Below, in pieces: positions 32,312 to 41,081 of a stretch of 64,000 bases of DNA. The notes under the pieces were generated by a model that saw only the letters and a program-made list of their open reading frames with translations, searched no databases and was not told the origin of the DNA. Numbering within the stretch: the stretch's first letter is position 1; the number at the start of each line of letters is the position of its first letter. The DNA comes from Erysipelotrichaceae bacterium (lineage in GTDB: Bacteria > Bacillota_I > Bacilli_A > Erysipelotrichales > Erysipelotrichaceae). The position numbers and the translations under genes are program-made. The stretch lies in the NCBI GenBank assembly GCA_030526485.1, contig JAUNCS010000002.1:1-64000 (forward strand). The letters are read 5' to 3'.

Positions 32312-33612
32312 TATTTAAACTCCCTGACAAGGTCCTTAAAGATTCTGCCACGTTCCTCAAAGTTCTTAAACTGGTCATAGCTTGAACAAGCTGGTGAAAG
32401 TAATACAACATCACCTTCAACTGCGATTTCTCTAGCCTTATTTAAAGCTTCTTTCATATCTTCACAGATAATCGCATCATCCTTTAATTTAGCCAGTTCA
32501 TACTTTGTTTCGCCAAAAGTAATAATCTTCTTAATCTTATTGTCATATTCTTCCAGGGCCTTAAAACCAGTATGCTTATCATGACCACCAGCCAATAGAA
32601 TAACTGCCTGATCAAAGGCTCTTAAAGCTGTAACAGTACTATCGGTATTAGTACCCTTGGAATCGTTATAGTAAGATACACCATCAATAGTATCGACATA
32701 TTCAATACGGTGTTCAACACCCTTAAATGTTGAAATGACATGTTTAATACTATTTACACTGGCACCTAATTTATAAGCCATGGCAACAGCTACCATCGCA
32801 TTCTGCAGATTGTGTCTGCCAATAATCTTTAAATCATTTTTATTAAATAAAGTTTCACCAAACAGTTTAACTTCATCGCCATCCAGCATTAAGTCAGCTT
32901 CTTTTTCAAGTGAATAGTCTACAACCTTACACTTGATATCCTTGATATAACCACAAACTACTTCATCATCAATATTTCTTAAATACCAGTCATTTTCATT
33001 CATGTTGGTATAAATAAGATTCTTAGCCTGGTAGTATTCATCAAGAGTAGCGAAGTAGTCCAAATGGTCTGGCGTTAAATTAGTGATAACCGCTACATCC
33101 GGATGGAAACTTGGTGCTCCCAAAAGCTGGAAAGCACTGATTTCCAAAGCCAGCTTAGCCTCTTCATCTTCATGATCATAAACGATTTCTGATAAAGCAG
33201 TACCGATATTACCGCAGGCAAAAGAATTAAATTCTTCCTTTAAGATTTCATTTACCAATGTAGTAATTGTAGTCTTGCCATTGGTACCAGTAATAGCTGC
33301 AATACCATAATGCTTAGGATATCTTAAAGCTACTTCAATTTCTGTTAAGATAGGAACCTTCTTATCATTGAAATACTTAACAAATTCATTTGTATAAGGG
33401 ATACCCGGATTCTTTACAATAAAAGCCCAGTTTTCTTCTTTTAAACAATCAGGATGACCATTATCAAAGACCTTAATACCTAAAGACTCCAGTTCTTCTT
33501 TTTCCTTGATAGCCCTCATATCAGTGATTGTCACATTATATTCTTTTTTATTTAAGAGTTTCGCAACCCAATAGCCACTTCTAGCGCAGCCAATTACTAA
33601 TACATTTTCCAT
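32311..33612 (-). CDS. murD: UDP-N-acetylmuramoyl-L-alanine--D-glutamate ligase
   Basis: Adds D-glutamate to the peptidoglycan precursor using ATP. In 433 residues the N-terminal Rossmann domain (VIGCARSGYWVAKLL), the ATP loop TGTNGKTTIT, the central HRIEYV segment and the C-terminal domain (LLSPACSSYDQFKNFEERG) are all present. It forms an operon with murI. No Shine-Dalgarno sequence is seen; a GATAAA box ending 10 bases before the ATG and preceded by TG suggests a very short leader. Confidence 0.96.
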   Translation of the reverse strand: MENVLVIGCARSGYWVAKLLNKKEYNVTITDMRAIKEKEELESLGIKVFDNGHPDCLKEENWAFIVKNPGIPYTNEFVKYFNDKKVPILTEIEVALRYPKHYGIAAITGTNGKTTITTLVNEILKEEFNSFACGNIGTALSEIVYDHEDEEAKLALEISAFQLLGAPSFHPDVAVITNLTPDHLDYFATLDEYYQAKNLIYTNMNENDWYLRNIDDEVVCGYIKDIKCKVVDYSLEKEADLMLDGDEVKLFGETLFNKNDLKIIGRHNLQNAMVAVAMAYKLGASVNSIKHVISTFKGVEHRIEYVDTIDGVSYYNDSKGTNTDSTVTALRAFDQAVILLAGGHDKHTGFKALEEYDNKIKKIITFGETKYELAKLKDDAIICEDMKEALNKAREIAVEGDVVLLSPACSSYDQFKNFEERGRIFKDLVREFK

Positions 33613-33635
33613 ACTTATTTAGTTTATCACACAAG

Positions 33636-33664
33636 ACAAAACGAAAACCCTCGCTGGAGGGTTA
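33636..33664 (-). terminator. Intrinsic terminator of the holB-to-substrate-binding-protein transcript
   Basis: AACCCTC (33646-33652) with GAGGGTT (33657-33663) and a T-rich tail on the minus strand, starting inside the stop codon. Confidence 0.85.
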
Positions 33665-34552
33665 ATCGCTAATTAATTCTTCATTTAATTCCATACCAAA
33701 GAGATTTAAGAAAGAAGTAATCTCTTCTTTTACATCTTTGGCGTCTTTATAATTCAAAGCCATCTTAGAATAGGCCTTCTTAATCAGATCAGCATTCTTA
33801 AAGCCCAGGATGTTCAAATCAACATCATCGATTCTTGCGCTTAACTTATCAGAATCACTGTTGTAGTTTTCAATGCTTACTTTAATTTCTTCTTTTAAAA
33901 CATTCAGATATTCATCATTTAAAAGATTTACATTTACAAACATGGCAGCCTGAGGATAAGATGAGTAACCAGTCTTGTTTTCATAAACCTTTTGAACATC
34001 CATGATTTCATAGATTGTTCCCTCATACTTGCCCTTAGTCATTGTAAGGAAGGGTTCAGCCAGGATAGCTGTATCTACTGTGCCATTGATTAAGGCAGCA
34101 CTGGTTTCGCTAACTTCGGCAAACCATTCAATTTCTTCAATATTTAACTCTTCCTTTAAGAAGTTAATTACCTTGCCTGGAACGGCTGCTTCACCAAAAG
34201 CCGCAATCTTAGAACTTCCATCAGAATTTGTACTGACTAGATGCAGGTTACCCCACGTTAAGACAGATGCCAGCTTATAGTTGCCAGTCTTTTCTGAAAG
34301 CTTTAAGCCTAAATTAACAGGAGCGATGATGATATCAGCTTCACCATTTACAAATTCAGCCTGCAATACTTCCGCACCATCTACGATATCAAGACTAAGA
34401 TTTTCCTTGTCCATGATACTTAATAAAGAAAGGGCTGGTGCACCATTAGGAGCCACAATCTTTAAATCTCTTTCTTCTATTTTTTCAGTCTTATTTGCTG
34501 AACAGCCAAATAAGACACATAAAGCCAATAATATACCAACTATTTTTTTCAT
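33662..34552 (-). CDS. Orphan ABC transporter substrate-binding lipoprotein (NMT1/SsuA-like)
   Basis: A 296-residue lipoprotein with lipobox LFGC (Cys17). The fold is that of SsuA/THI5 (NMT1)-like periplasmic-binding proteins: NGAPALSLLSI, NGEADIIIAPVNLGLKL, AILAEPF. These bind alkanesulfonates, nitrate, or thiamine precursors. No permease or ATPase gene is near; it follows rsmI by four bases, so it is co-transcribed with translation genes. The ligand is unknown and the transporter partner must lie elsewhere, or the protein acts as a sensor. Confidence 0.82.
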   Translation of the reverse strand: MKKIVGILLALCVLFGCSANKTEKIEERDLKIVAPNGAPALSLLSIMDKENLSLDIVDGAEVLQAEFVNGEADIIIAPVNLGLKLSEKTGNYKLASVLTWGNLHLVSTNSDGSSKIAAFGEAAVPGKVINFLKEELNIEEIEWFAEVSETSAALINGTVDTAILAEPFLTMTKGKYEGTIYEIMDVQKVYENKTGYSSYPQAAMFVNVNLLNDEYLNVLKEEIKVSIENYNSDSDKLSARIDDVDLNILGFKNADLIKKAYSKMALNYKDAKDVKEEITSFLNLFGMELNEELISD

Positions 34553-34555
34553 TCT

Positions 34556-35386
34556 CTAACTCTTGTGATAGAAGTCATATAAGTCATTCTTGGAAACCTT
34601 GTACTGGCTGGCCACCTGACTTATAGCTTCCTTCTTCTTCATTCCTTCTTTTACTAATTCATCGACTTCTTCTTTTAAGTCGTTAAAGTCTACTTCGACT
34701 TCTTCCTTTTCCTTGCCCTCAATCAGCAAGACAATTTCACCCTTTAAACTCTCAATTTCACAAAGTTCTTCTAATGTACCCCTTAGATATTCTTCATGAA
34801 GTTTAGTAAGTTCTCTGGCCACTACCGCTCTACGGTTACCCAATTCTTCCAAACACAGTCTTAAAGTCTTAGTTATACGATGAGGAGCTTCATAGAAGAT
34901 CATTGTATAAGGGAAGTCCTTTAAGTCTCTTAATTCTTTGCGGGCAGCTGATGGTTTAGAATTCAAAAAACCATAAAACAGATAATGATTGGTATTTAGA
35001 CCGCTGGCCACCAAAGCATTTAGGGCAGCATTAGGTCCTGATACCGTATTGATAGTATAGCCCTTGGCAGCTACTTCATTTACCAAAGTGTAACCAGGAT
35101 CAGATATCAATGGATAACCGGCATCTGATACTAAGGCCACTGACTTTCCTTCATCCAAAAAGGCAATAATGTCCTGACTAGCCTTTTCTTCATTGAACTT
35201 GTGATAGCTGATCATACGGGTATGAATATCAAAATGAGTAAGCAGCTTTAAAGTATTGCGGGTATCTTCACACGCAATAATATCAACATTCTTTAAGGTT
35301 TCAATAACTCGTGGTGACGCTTCGCTTAAATTACCGATTGGGGTAGCGACAAGAAAAAGTGTCACCTTATTTAGATTCTGGGACAC
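34556..35386 (-). CDS. rsmI: 16S rRNA (cytidine1402-2'-O)-methyltransferase RsmI
   Basis: A SAM-dependent tetrapyrrole-methylase-fold enzyme that methylates 16S rRNA C1402. In 276 residues the LVATPIGNLSEASPR start, ACEDTRNTLKLL, VSDAGYPLISDPGY and VSGPNAALNALVASGL motifs are typical, with a C-terminal helical extension. The start overlaps ricT by 20 bases. The order holB-ricT-rsmI follows Bacillus (yabA and yabB are missing here). Confidence 0.95.
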   Translation of the reverse strand: MSQNLNKVTLFLVATPIGNLSEASPRVIETLKNVDIIACEDTRNTLKLLTHFDIHTRMISYHKFNEEKASQDIIAFLDEGKSVALVSDAGYPLISDPGYTLVNEVAAKGYTINTVSGPNAALNALVASGLNTNHYLFYGFLNSKPSAARKELRDLKDFPYTMIFYEAPHRITKTLRLCLEELGNRRAVVARELTKLHEEYLRGTLEELCEIESLKGEIVLLIEGKEKEEVEVDFNDLKEEVDELVKEGMKKKEAISQVASQYKVSKNDLYDFYHKS

Positions 35387-36224
35387 TTTCTTTCACACTT
35401 TCTTTATCTTGAGGCTTCTGGTAAACACCCTTTTTCTTTAAATCATCCAAAGTGATATAAATCGCATGGTCATGATTTTCCAGCTTACAAGTCTTAGCGA
35501 TGACATTCATTGAAGTAAGACGGAATTTTTCTCCCTCATATTCAACGACACCATTCATCTTTGGTAAACCTTTTCTAAGTTCCTTATAAGCTTCATCTTC
35601 ATACTTTAAACAACACATCAGGTTACCGCACTGACCAGACAGTTTCTGAACATTTAAGGCCAGTAACTGGTTCTTAGCCATATTGATAGATACTCTATCA
35701 AATTCCGAAATGTATTTGGCACAACATAATTCTCTGCCACATGGACCAACACCGGAAACCATCTTAGCCTTATCTCTGGTGCCGATTTGTCTTAAATCAA
35801 TACGACAGCGGAAAATAGAAGCTAAAACTTTTAATAGTTCTCTAAAGTCAACACGATCATCAGCCAGATAGATAAAAGTAATCTTTGAACGGTCCAGTGT
35901 GTATTCAGCTGAAACAATATTCATACCAAGATTTAACTTATCAGCTTCTTCCTGGCACTGTCTTTTAGCTTCTTCACAATCAACCAGATTCTTTTCATAC
36001 TGGGCTAAGTCGTTTTGATCAGCCTTTCTGGTAATAGGCTTAATTTCCATTGAAATATTTGGTTTATCAAATGGATCAGCTATTACACGAGCATATTCTA
36101 ATCCGCGCTGTGTTTCCACAACGACTGCATCACCATTCACAATAGAGTGATCTACTGTCGAAAAAGTGTAGGTTTTATTAGTAGTCTGAAATCTTACAGA
36201 CAAGTATTTTAAAGTCTCACTCAT
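35367..36224 (-). CDS. ricT: PSP1-domain protein RicT (YaaT)
   Basis: A 285-residue protein with the PSP1 domain. In Bacillus RicT joins RicA and RicF in an iron-sulfur complex that guides RNase Y. The cysteine-rich segment GVGPCGRELCCAKY and, later, SGQCGNLMCCLKYE supplies the cluster ligands. It lies between holB and rsmI as in Bacillus. The C-terminal tail DKESVKESVPESK is charged and low-complexity. Confidence 0.9.
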   Translation of the reverse strand: MSETLKYLSVRFQTTNKTYTFSTVDHSIVNGDAVVVETQRGLEYARVIADPFDKPNISMEIKPITRKADQNDLAQYEKNLVDCEEAKRQCQEEADKLNLGMNIVSAEYTLDRSKITFIYLADDRVDFRELLKVLASIFRCRIDLRQIGTRDKAKMVSGVGPCGRELCCAKYISEFDRVSINMAKNQLLALNVQKLSGQCGNLMCCLKYEDEAYKELRKGLPKMNGVVEYEGEKFRLTSMNVIAKTCKLENHDHAIYITLDDLKKKGVYQKPQDKESVKESVPESK

Positions 36225-36228
36225 ATAT

Positions 36229-37185
36229 CTATGATATTATTTCGTAAGCAATTTGGTCAAACAAGAGGCTGCGGGAAATCGGCAAATTGCACTTGTCCTT
36301 GGCATTTAAAATCACTTCATATAAATGGTTCTTATCATACTTATCAAGTGTTCTTAAATAGGCGTTATATTCTTCATCAGCCGTCACTTTAGAAAGATTG
36401 CTGTCAGAAATAAGTAAAGCCATTATATCCAAGTAAAGACCACTGCATTCCTTAAAGTTATCCTTGCCTGCTGTATTATAGAATTCTCTATTAAATAAAA
36501 TTGGCAGGTATTCAGGATCACTTAGATTATCAATTGTTTTATAAACAAATTCTTTGGCCAATCCAAAATTATCCAAAAGTTCATCATCATTGATTAATTC
36601 ATGTTTAATCTGACTTAGAAGATAACTATCAATAGCTGAATAACCCAGCTTTTCATATTCTTCAATCAGATAAGAAAAATCCTTGGAAACAAAAGGAATC
36701 TTCTTGCATCTGGAAACAACCGTTTCTAAAAGGGTATCGATATTATCCGAAATAAAGATACCGTAGGTATTACTGTTACCAGGTTCTTCCATGAACTTTA
36801 GAATCATATTTAAAACCTTATCAGTTGAATTGTTAATATTATCGATAATATAAATCTTCTTTTCCTGAGCTTCTAAAGAAGTCTTATTGAACTCTTCAAC
36901 GATGTGATCAATCTGTTCCTTCTTGATTGTTTCCTTATGACCATCAACATAGATGACATCGAAGTACTTGCCATCTCTGATTCTTTGACAGGTGGTGCAA
37001 GTCTCACAGGCAAAGTCATTCTTCCCTTCGACAATACTTTGCGCTAATAAAAAAGCCACCTCTGTTTTAAAGGGGTTAAGCTCTCCATACAATAAATAAC
37101 TATGTGCAATATGGCCGCTATTTAAGTCATTTTTCAGACTTAAATAGGCCACAGTTTCTTTTTCTTTTAATTTGTCCTTAATCAT
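36229..37185 (-). CDS. holB: DNA polymerase III delta' subunit
   Basis: A 318-residue clamp-loader subunit. The N-terminal AAA-like domain has HSYLLYGE in place of a working Walker A, a zinc-type cysteine cluster (CETCTTCQRI), and the SRCKK arginine-finger region. The start overlaps tmk by 8 bases, and ricT follows after four bases, the conserved order. Confidence 0.9.
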   Translation of the reverse strand: MIKDKLKEKETVAYLSLKNDLNSGHIAHSYLLYGELNPFKTEVAFLLAQSIVEGKNDFACETCTTCQRIRDGKYFDVIYVDGHKETIKKEQIDHIVEEFNKTSLEAQEKKIYIIDNINNSTDKVLNMILKFMEEPGNSNTYGIFISDNIDTLLETVVSRCKKIPFVSKDFSYLIEEYEKLGYSAIDSYLLSQIKHELINDDELLDNFGLAKEFVYKTIDNLSDPEYLPILFNREFYNTAGKDNFKECSGLYLDIMALLISDSNLSKVTADEEYNAYLRTLDKYDKNHLYEVILNAKDKCNLPISRSLLFDQIAYEIIS

Positions 37186-37801
37186 TAATACTATCCAAAA
37201 TAAGCTTTAAGGTATCAGATACAACAGTATCCAGATCTCTTGTCGCATCGACAATCTTGGTTTCCTTAAATCTATCCAGAACTTCACGATAACCCTCGTT
37301 AACTAAACGATGGAAGTTCACGCTTTCCGCATCAAGTCTATCCTTGCTGGTACGGGAATTGATACGCTTTTGACCAGTTTCCTCATCAACATCCAGGAAT
37401 ATTGTCACATCTGGATATGTGCCATTTATCGCAAATTCATTAATACTTATAATCGGATCAAAGCCAATACCTCTGGCCTTACCCTGATAAGCTAAAGAAG
37501 AATATAAAAATCTTTCGCAGATTACAATCTTGCCACTACTAACAGCTGGTATTACTTTTTCAACCAGGTGCTGTCTTCGGCTAGCTGCATATAAAAGAGC
37601 TTCGGTTCGAGCATCCATTGCCGTATTATCTGGATTTAGAATGACACTTCTAATCTGTTCTGCAATATCGATGCCACCCGGTTCTCTGGTATGCACAATT
37701 TCATAGCCCTTTTCACATAACCTGTCACAAACGATGTCCGCAACAGTAGTTTTACCAGAACCATCAGGTCCTTCCAGTACAATAAATAGTCCTTTTTTCA
37801 T
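37178..37801 (-). CDS. tmk: Thymidylate kinase
   Basis: Phosphorylates dTMP to dTDP. The 207-residue enzyme shows Walker A GPDGSGKTTVA, the DR-type motif HTREPGG, the LYAASRRQHL segment and the RINSRTSKDR lid. Its start overlaps the stop of the Phd-like gene (TAATG) and its end overlaps holB. Confidence 0.97.
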   Translation of the reverse strand: MKKGLFIVLEGPDGSGKTTVADIVCDRLCEKGYEIVHTREPGGIDIAEQIRSVILNPDNTAMDARTEALLYAASRRQHLVEKVIPAVSSGKIVICERFLYSSLAYQGKARGIGFDPIISINEFAINGTYPDVTIFLDVDEETGQKRINSRTSKDRLDAESVNFHRLVNEGYREVLDRFKETKIVDATRDLDTVVSDTLKLILDSIND

Positions 37802-38103
37802 TAGTTAAGATTCTCCGGTTTAGGTTTAAATACTTTTTCAAAAGCGTCATTAATCTGCTTCTTTACGCTTTCATATTCATCATAAGAAAGCTGGAAACCC
37901 TCTGGTCCAATTATTCTGATATGTGGATCAGCATTCAGGGTATCATTATCATCTATTAAACTGTTTTCCACTGATTCATATAAGCCAATAGGCATAATGA
38001 CATACTTGCTTGAGCCATCTTCATCCACATAGATGACATCATCTTTCTTTAAATCAGCCAGTTCCTTACTAATGTTTTCTAATTTTTTAATATCAATATT
38101 CAT
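37801..38103 (-). CDS. Phd/YefM antitoxin-like small protein without a toxin partner
   Basis: A 100-residue protein. The N-terminal pattern, ELADLKKDDVIYVDEDGSS followed by YVIMPIGLYESVENSL, resembles the Phd/YefM antitoxin fold (a short sheet ending in a VLM..DYE-type helix), but no toxin gene follows; the next gene is tmk, which it overlaps. The match is weak and may reflect a general small regulator. The first position in the tmk-holB-ricT-rsmI operon is unexpected: Bacillus has yaaQ and yaaR after tmk instead. An extended -10 TATAAT (38110-38115) ends 6 bases before the ATG and no ribosome site is seen. Confidence 0.6.
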   Translation of the reverse strand: MNIDIKKLENISKELADLKKDDVIYVDEDGSSKYVIMPIGLYESVENSLIDDNDTLNADPHIRIIGPEGFQLSYDEYESVKKQINDAFEKVFKPKPENLN

Positions 38104-38109
38104 ATCTTG

Positions 38110-38115
38110 ATTATA
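38110..38115 (-). promoter_or_regulatory. Extended -10 box for a leaderless Phd-like-tmk transcript
   Basis: The minus strand reads TGGTATAAT, six bases, ATG. It follows the T-tract of the upstream terminator by five bases. Confidence 0.6.
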
Positions 38116-38120
38116 CCAAT

Positions 38121-38152
38121 AAAAAAGGGACAGCTATTAAGTAACTGTCCCT
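38121..38152 (-). terminator. Intrinsic terminator of the 49-residue protein gene
   Basis: AGGGACAG (38126-38133) with CTGTCCCT (38145-38152) and six T on the minus strand. Confidence 0.88.
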
Positions 38153-38165
38153 GCATCTCTAACTC

Positions 38166-38315
38166 TTATTTAACTTTCCAGCCACACATCTTAACTTTTT
38201 TGTAGCCAAGACCTGTGAAATGATCAACCGCATCTAAAGCGATATTTTCTTTGTGGAAAATGCCCAGGAATTCCAGGTTTCCAACTGGTGAAACACCAAA
38301 TAATTCGTATCTCAT
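38166..38315 (-). CDS. Small protein of unknown function (49 residues)
   Basis: An ORF reading MRYELFGVSPVGNLEFLGIF at the start and ending GYKKVKMCGWKVK, with an excellent GAGGAG site nine bases before the ATG, its own promoter and its own terminator. The sequence is a plausible compact alpha/beta module with one cysteine and no membrane segment. I do not recognise a family. The complete transcription-unit layout argues that it is a real gene. Confidence 0.72.
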   Translation of the reverse strand: MRYELFGVSPVGNLEFLGIFHKENIALDAVDHFTGLGYKKVKMCGWKVK

Positions 38316-38351
38316 TTTTAATACTCCTCATACCCTTTCAGGTATATTCAA

Positions 38352-38380
38352 AATATACAGATATTAAAAACTCAATACAA
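38352..38380 (-). promoter_or_regulatory. Promoter of the 49-residue protein gene
   Basis: TTGTAT (38375-38380), 17-bp spacer and TATATT (38352-38357) on the minus strand. An imperfect AT-rich dyad (about 38393-38424) lies further upstream and may end the previous gene's transcript. Confidence 0.6.
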
Positions 38381-38433
38381 TACTTTTTAAAATGATTACG
38401 TTTTCATTTTTAATGAAAATGGTTACATTTTCT

Positions 38434-39756
38434 CTAGATGAATAATCCCAGACTCAATCCTCTTTCGATTTCCTCGAGAGTTTTCTCATCTCTATCTGAT
38501 ACTTTTAATAATTTCCGATTCTGATAATAGATTTCTGCCGAACCACCACCATCAAGATGTATGGCATTATTTAACCCCAGTGACTTACAGATCTTTACAG
38601 TCTCAAGTAATGAAGCGCCAGCTGAATCAAGACCATTTTGATAGCCAAATTTGCCTTTGCCTTCAATCCAGAGTACTACACCCTTATTGTCTTTGGTTCC
38701 AAGAATCATACGGGGAGCCTTGGACTTTTTAAAATTCAGAGGATACATGGAAGGAGGAAAAGACACCTTCCAAAACTTCAGGAAATTATAAAAAGAAGAT
38801 TTAAATTCTAAAGTTTCCTTATTGTCGATAAGTATACTGTTACCCACCTGAACCGCAAACTTGATATCGTTATAGCCCTGATAAGATACTTTTCTATCGT
38901 TTATTTCTATTTCTTTATCTAAAGAAATGACAAATCCTCCACTTGGTATTCTGGTCTTGCCACCCCTTTTAATAGAAACCACTTCATTTTCGACAATGAT
39001 TAAGTCCATAACCGATTCCTTAGTGAAAAGACAATCAGGTCGCATACAAATATGACAATTGTCTTTATTGAATACCTTATTATCAATAATGATTTCTAAA
39101 TCATTAATATTGGTTTTCTCTATCAAAAATGTTCCATCCTTTTTATAGATAAATGTTTCTCTATCAAAGAAAGACGGATTAATAATCTTTCCATCATCAA
39201 TACATAGACCAATATTAGTGCCAATGACATCATAAACAGAATCCACATCAAAAGAATCCATCACAAAAAAGTTGCTGTTGAAGCGAAGCATTGAATCTTT
39301 ATGACTTTCGCTTATAAAGCCAAGCTTATTGGATACTGGTAAAAACTTCAGATACTTTCTTTTACCTTTAGCTATCTTTAGACAATCCTTATTCACTAAA
39401 TCATTGAATATCTCTTCACTTCTTTCATTGTTAAAGACCAGTTCACCATTCTTCAAACAAATATGTTTTCTAAAATAAATATTCAATAAGGTTTCCTTAG
39501 AATATATAGTTCCATATTCAGTATTGTTATCTAAATTCAAAGGATAATCATCAGGTAAGGTGAACAGTATCAGCGTTCCAAAGATTTCTTTATATTTCTT
39601 AACAATATAGTTTTGATATAAGTTACACAGATTAATAAAGGCCTGATGGTCTTTCTTCATATTAAAAAAATGAAGACTATTAAAATCATCAAATTCGATC
39701 ATTTGAACTTTAATGATTTCATCTTCATTTTTAAAAGTATGAATACTGTTTTCCAT
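38434..39756 (-). CDS. NAGPA/phosphodiester-glycosidase-domain protein, apparently cytoplasmic
   Basis: A 440-residue protein. The C-terminal part (from about residue 270) matches the NAGPA (DUF2233) domain: APRMILGTKDNKGVVLW, GLDSAGASLLETVKICKSLG and the hallmark HLDGGGSAEIYY. Known members are exported and cleave phosphodiester-linked sugars. This one has no signal peptide or membrane helix, and its N-terminal 250 residues are unfamiliar, with a CHICMRPDC cysteine cluster that may bind a metal. It overlaps the helical gene upstream by one base and is the last gene of the PAS-NUDIX-helical operon. Confidence 0.75.
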   Translation of the reverse strand: MENSIHTFKNEDEIIKVQMIEFDDFNSLHFFNMKKDHQAFINLCNLYQNYIVKKYKEIFGTLILFTLPDDYPLNLDNNTEYGTIYSKETLLNIYFRKHICLKNGELVFNNERSEEIFNDLVNKDCLKIAKGKRKYLKFLPVSNKLGFISESHKDSMLRFNSNFFVMDSFDVDSVYDVIGTNIGLCIDDGKIINPSFFDRETFIYKKDGTFLIEKTNINDLEIIIDNKVFNKDNCHICMRPDCLFTKESVMDLIIVENEVVSIKRGGKTRIPSGGFVISLDKEIEINDRKVSYQGYNDIKFAVQVGNSILIDNKETLEFKSSFYNFLKFWKVSFPPSMYPLNFKKSKAPRMILGTKDNKGVVLWIEGKGKFGYQNGLDSAGASLLETVKICKSLGLNNAIHLDGGGSAEIYYQNRKLLKVSDRDEKTLEEIERGLSLGLFI

Positions 39757-40553
39757 TAAGAGAACATTCTTCTTTCTCTATTGTTGGCACACCATAAAAA
39801 GAAATTAGGCACAGCCAGCATTTCTTCCGAAGCCATTTCAATCGCATTATAAAAATATCGGGCTTCTTCATCATCAATATTTAATAAAGCCTTGGGTCTA
39901 TCCAGATACTTGGCATATTCATATTTAGAAAGCAGTTCGTTATATACTTCCTTGGCCACTTCATATCTTTCCAGCTTAATAGCGGTAATCATCATCAAAA
40001 GATAAGAAATCGCATCAGAGAAACCGACATCTTCATATAACTGATACATCGAATCCAAATCTTCCAACAGGCAATACAGATAAATCAGCCTATTTACATT
40101 AAGCACTGAATAAACAGCTTCCAGTTCAACCAGAAGCTTCACAATTCTGATAGCCTTCTTTAGATTATGAACCTCTGTCAGATACTGGATATAGATATTA
40201 AGTTCTGACTTATAAACTTCCTTTTTATAGACAGTCAGTTCTTCAAACATAAAGCTGTAGTTTTCTAAGGAAGAAAGGATACTGTGAACTACCAGGGGTT
40301 CATTGATACTGTAGGCCACAAAGAAAGCTTCTATGCAATAAGGATCATCCCTTAAGATCATATTGGCTCTTTCTTTAAGGCTGCAGTTATCGTCAAACAT
40401 CATTCTGATACTTTCGATTTCATCGCTATCCGCTCTTTTATCGATTAAATAATCATCGAAGTTTTCCGCCACAAAAACATTATTTAAATAATCAAATAAG
40501 TCTTCACCTTCCAGTGGTTCTGCCTCATACAGAATCTGCTCAAAACTAAGCAT
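39756..40553 (-). CDS. Helical, TPR-like protein of unknown function
   Basis: A 265-residue acidic, all-helical protein with no signal or membrane segment. Repeated amphipathic helices (LKKAIRIVKLLVELEAVY, YLYCLLEDLDSMYQLYEDVG, RYEVAKEVYNELLSKYEYAK) suggest a TPR-like superhelix. It overlaps the NUDIX gene by 8 bases and the NAGPA-type gene by one, so all three are made together. Relatives of this kind are annotated as tetratricopeptide or ST7-like proteins; no catalytic residues are visible. Confidence 0.65.
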   Translation of the reverse strand: MLSFEQILYEAEPLEGEDLFDYLNNVFVAENFDDYLIDKRADSDEIESIRMMFDDNCSLKERANMILRDDPYCIEAFFVAYSINEPLVVHSILSSLENYSFMFEELTVYKKEVYKSELNIYIQYLTEVHNLKKAIRIVKLLVELEAVYSVLNVNRLIYLYCLLEDLDSMYQLYEDVGFSDAISYLLMMITAIKLERYEVAKEVYNELLSKYEYAKYLDRPKALLNIDDEEARYFYNAIEMASEEMLAVPNFFLWCANNRERRMFS

Positions 40554-41079
40554 CCAGTCCTGCCATTTCTACGTAATACATTAAAGAAATAGTCTTGGCA
40601 TCATCGATTTCACCACTCTTGATCATGTCCTTAATTTCCTTGAATGTATATTTATATAAATCAATTCTTTCATTATCATCCAGGTGCTGGCCAACTTCCT
40701 TACCAGTTTCACCATAATACAGATGAATCTTTTCACTGCAGTAACCACAGGTTGGAATAATGGTGCCAAGCTTTCTTACATTGATTGCTTCATAGCCCAC
40801 TTCCTCCATTGCCTCACGAAGAATGGCTTCATCAGGATTTTCGCCCTTTTCAATCTTACCAGCACAGAATTCCAGCATATCTTTTTCCAAAGAATAGCGG
40901 TACTGCTTAACCATGTAGTATTTATTGTCTCTTGAATCCTTTAAGGCGATGCAGGCACCACCATGGTGATAGACTACTTCTCTTTTAGATTTTGTGCCAT
41001 CATCAAGTTCTACTTCATCGCATACGACATGGATGATCTTGCCATCATAGATTTCTTTTCTGCTTATCTGTTTTTCCAT
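40546..41079 (-). CDS. NUDIX hydrolase (ADP-ribose pyrophosphatase type)
   Basis: A 177-residue enzyme that hydrolyses ADP-ribose and similar nucleoside diphosphate derivatives. The complete Nudix box is GKIEKGENPDEAILREAMEEVGYE-like (from about residue 75), and the following CGYCSEKIHLYYG region is typical of ADP-ribose pyrophosphatases. AGAGGT precedes the ATG. Second gene of the PAS-NUDIX-helical-NAGPA operon. Confidence 0.92.
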   Translation of the reverse strand: MEKQISRKEIYDGKIIHVVCDEVELDDGTKSKREVVYHHGGACIALKDSRDNKYYMVKQYRYSLEKDMLEFCAGKIEKGENPDEAILREAMEEVGYEAINVRKLGTIIPTCGYCSEKIHLYYGETGKEVGQHLDDNERIDLYKYTFKEIKDMIKSGEIDDAKTISLMYYVEMAGLDA

Positions 41080-41081
41080 TA

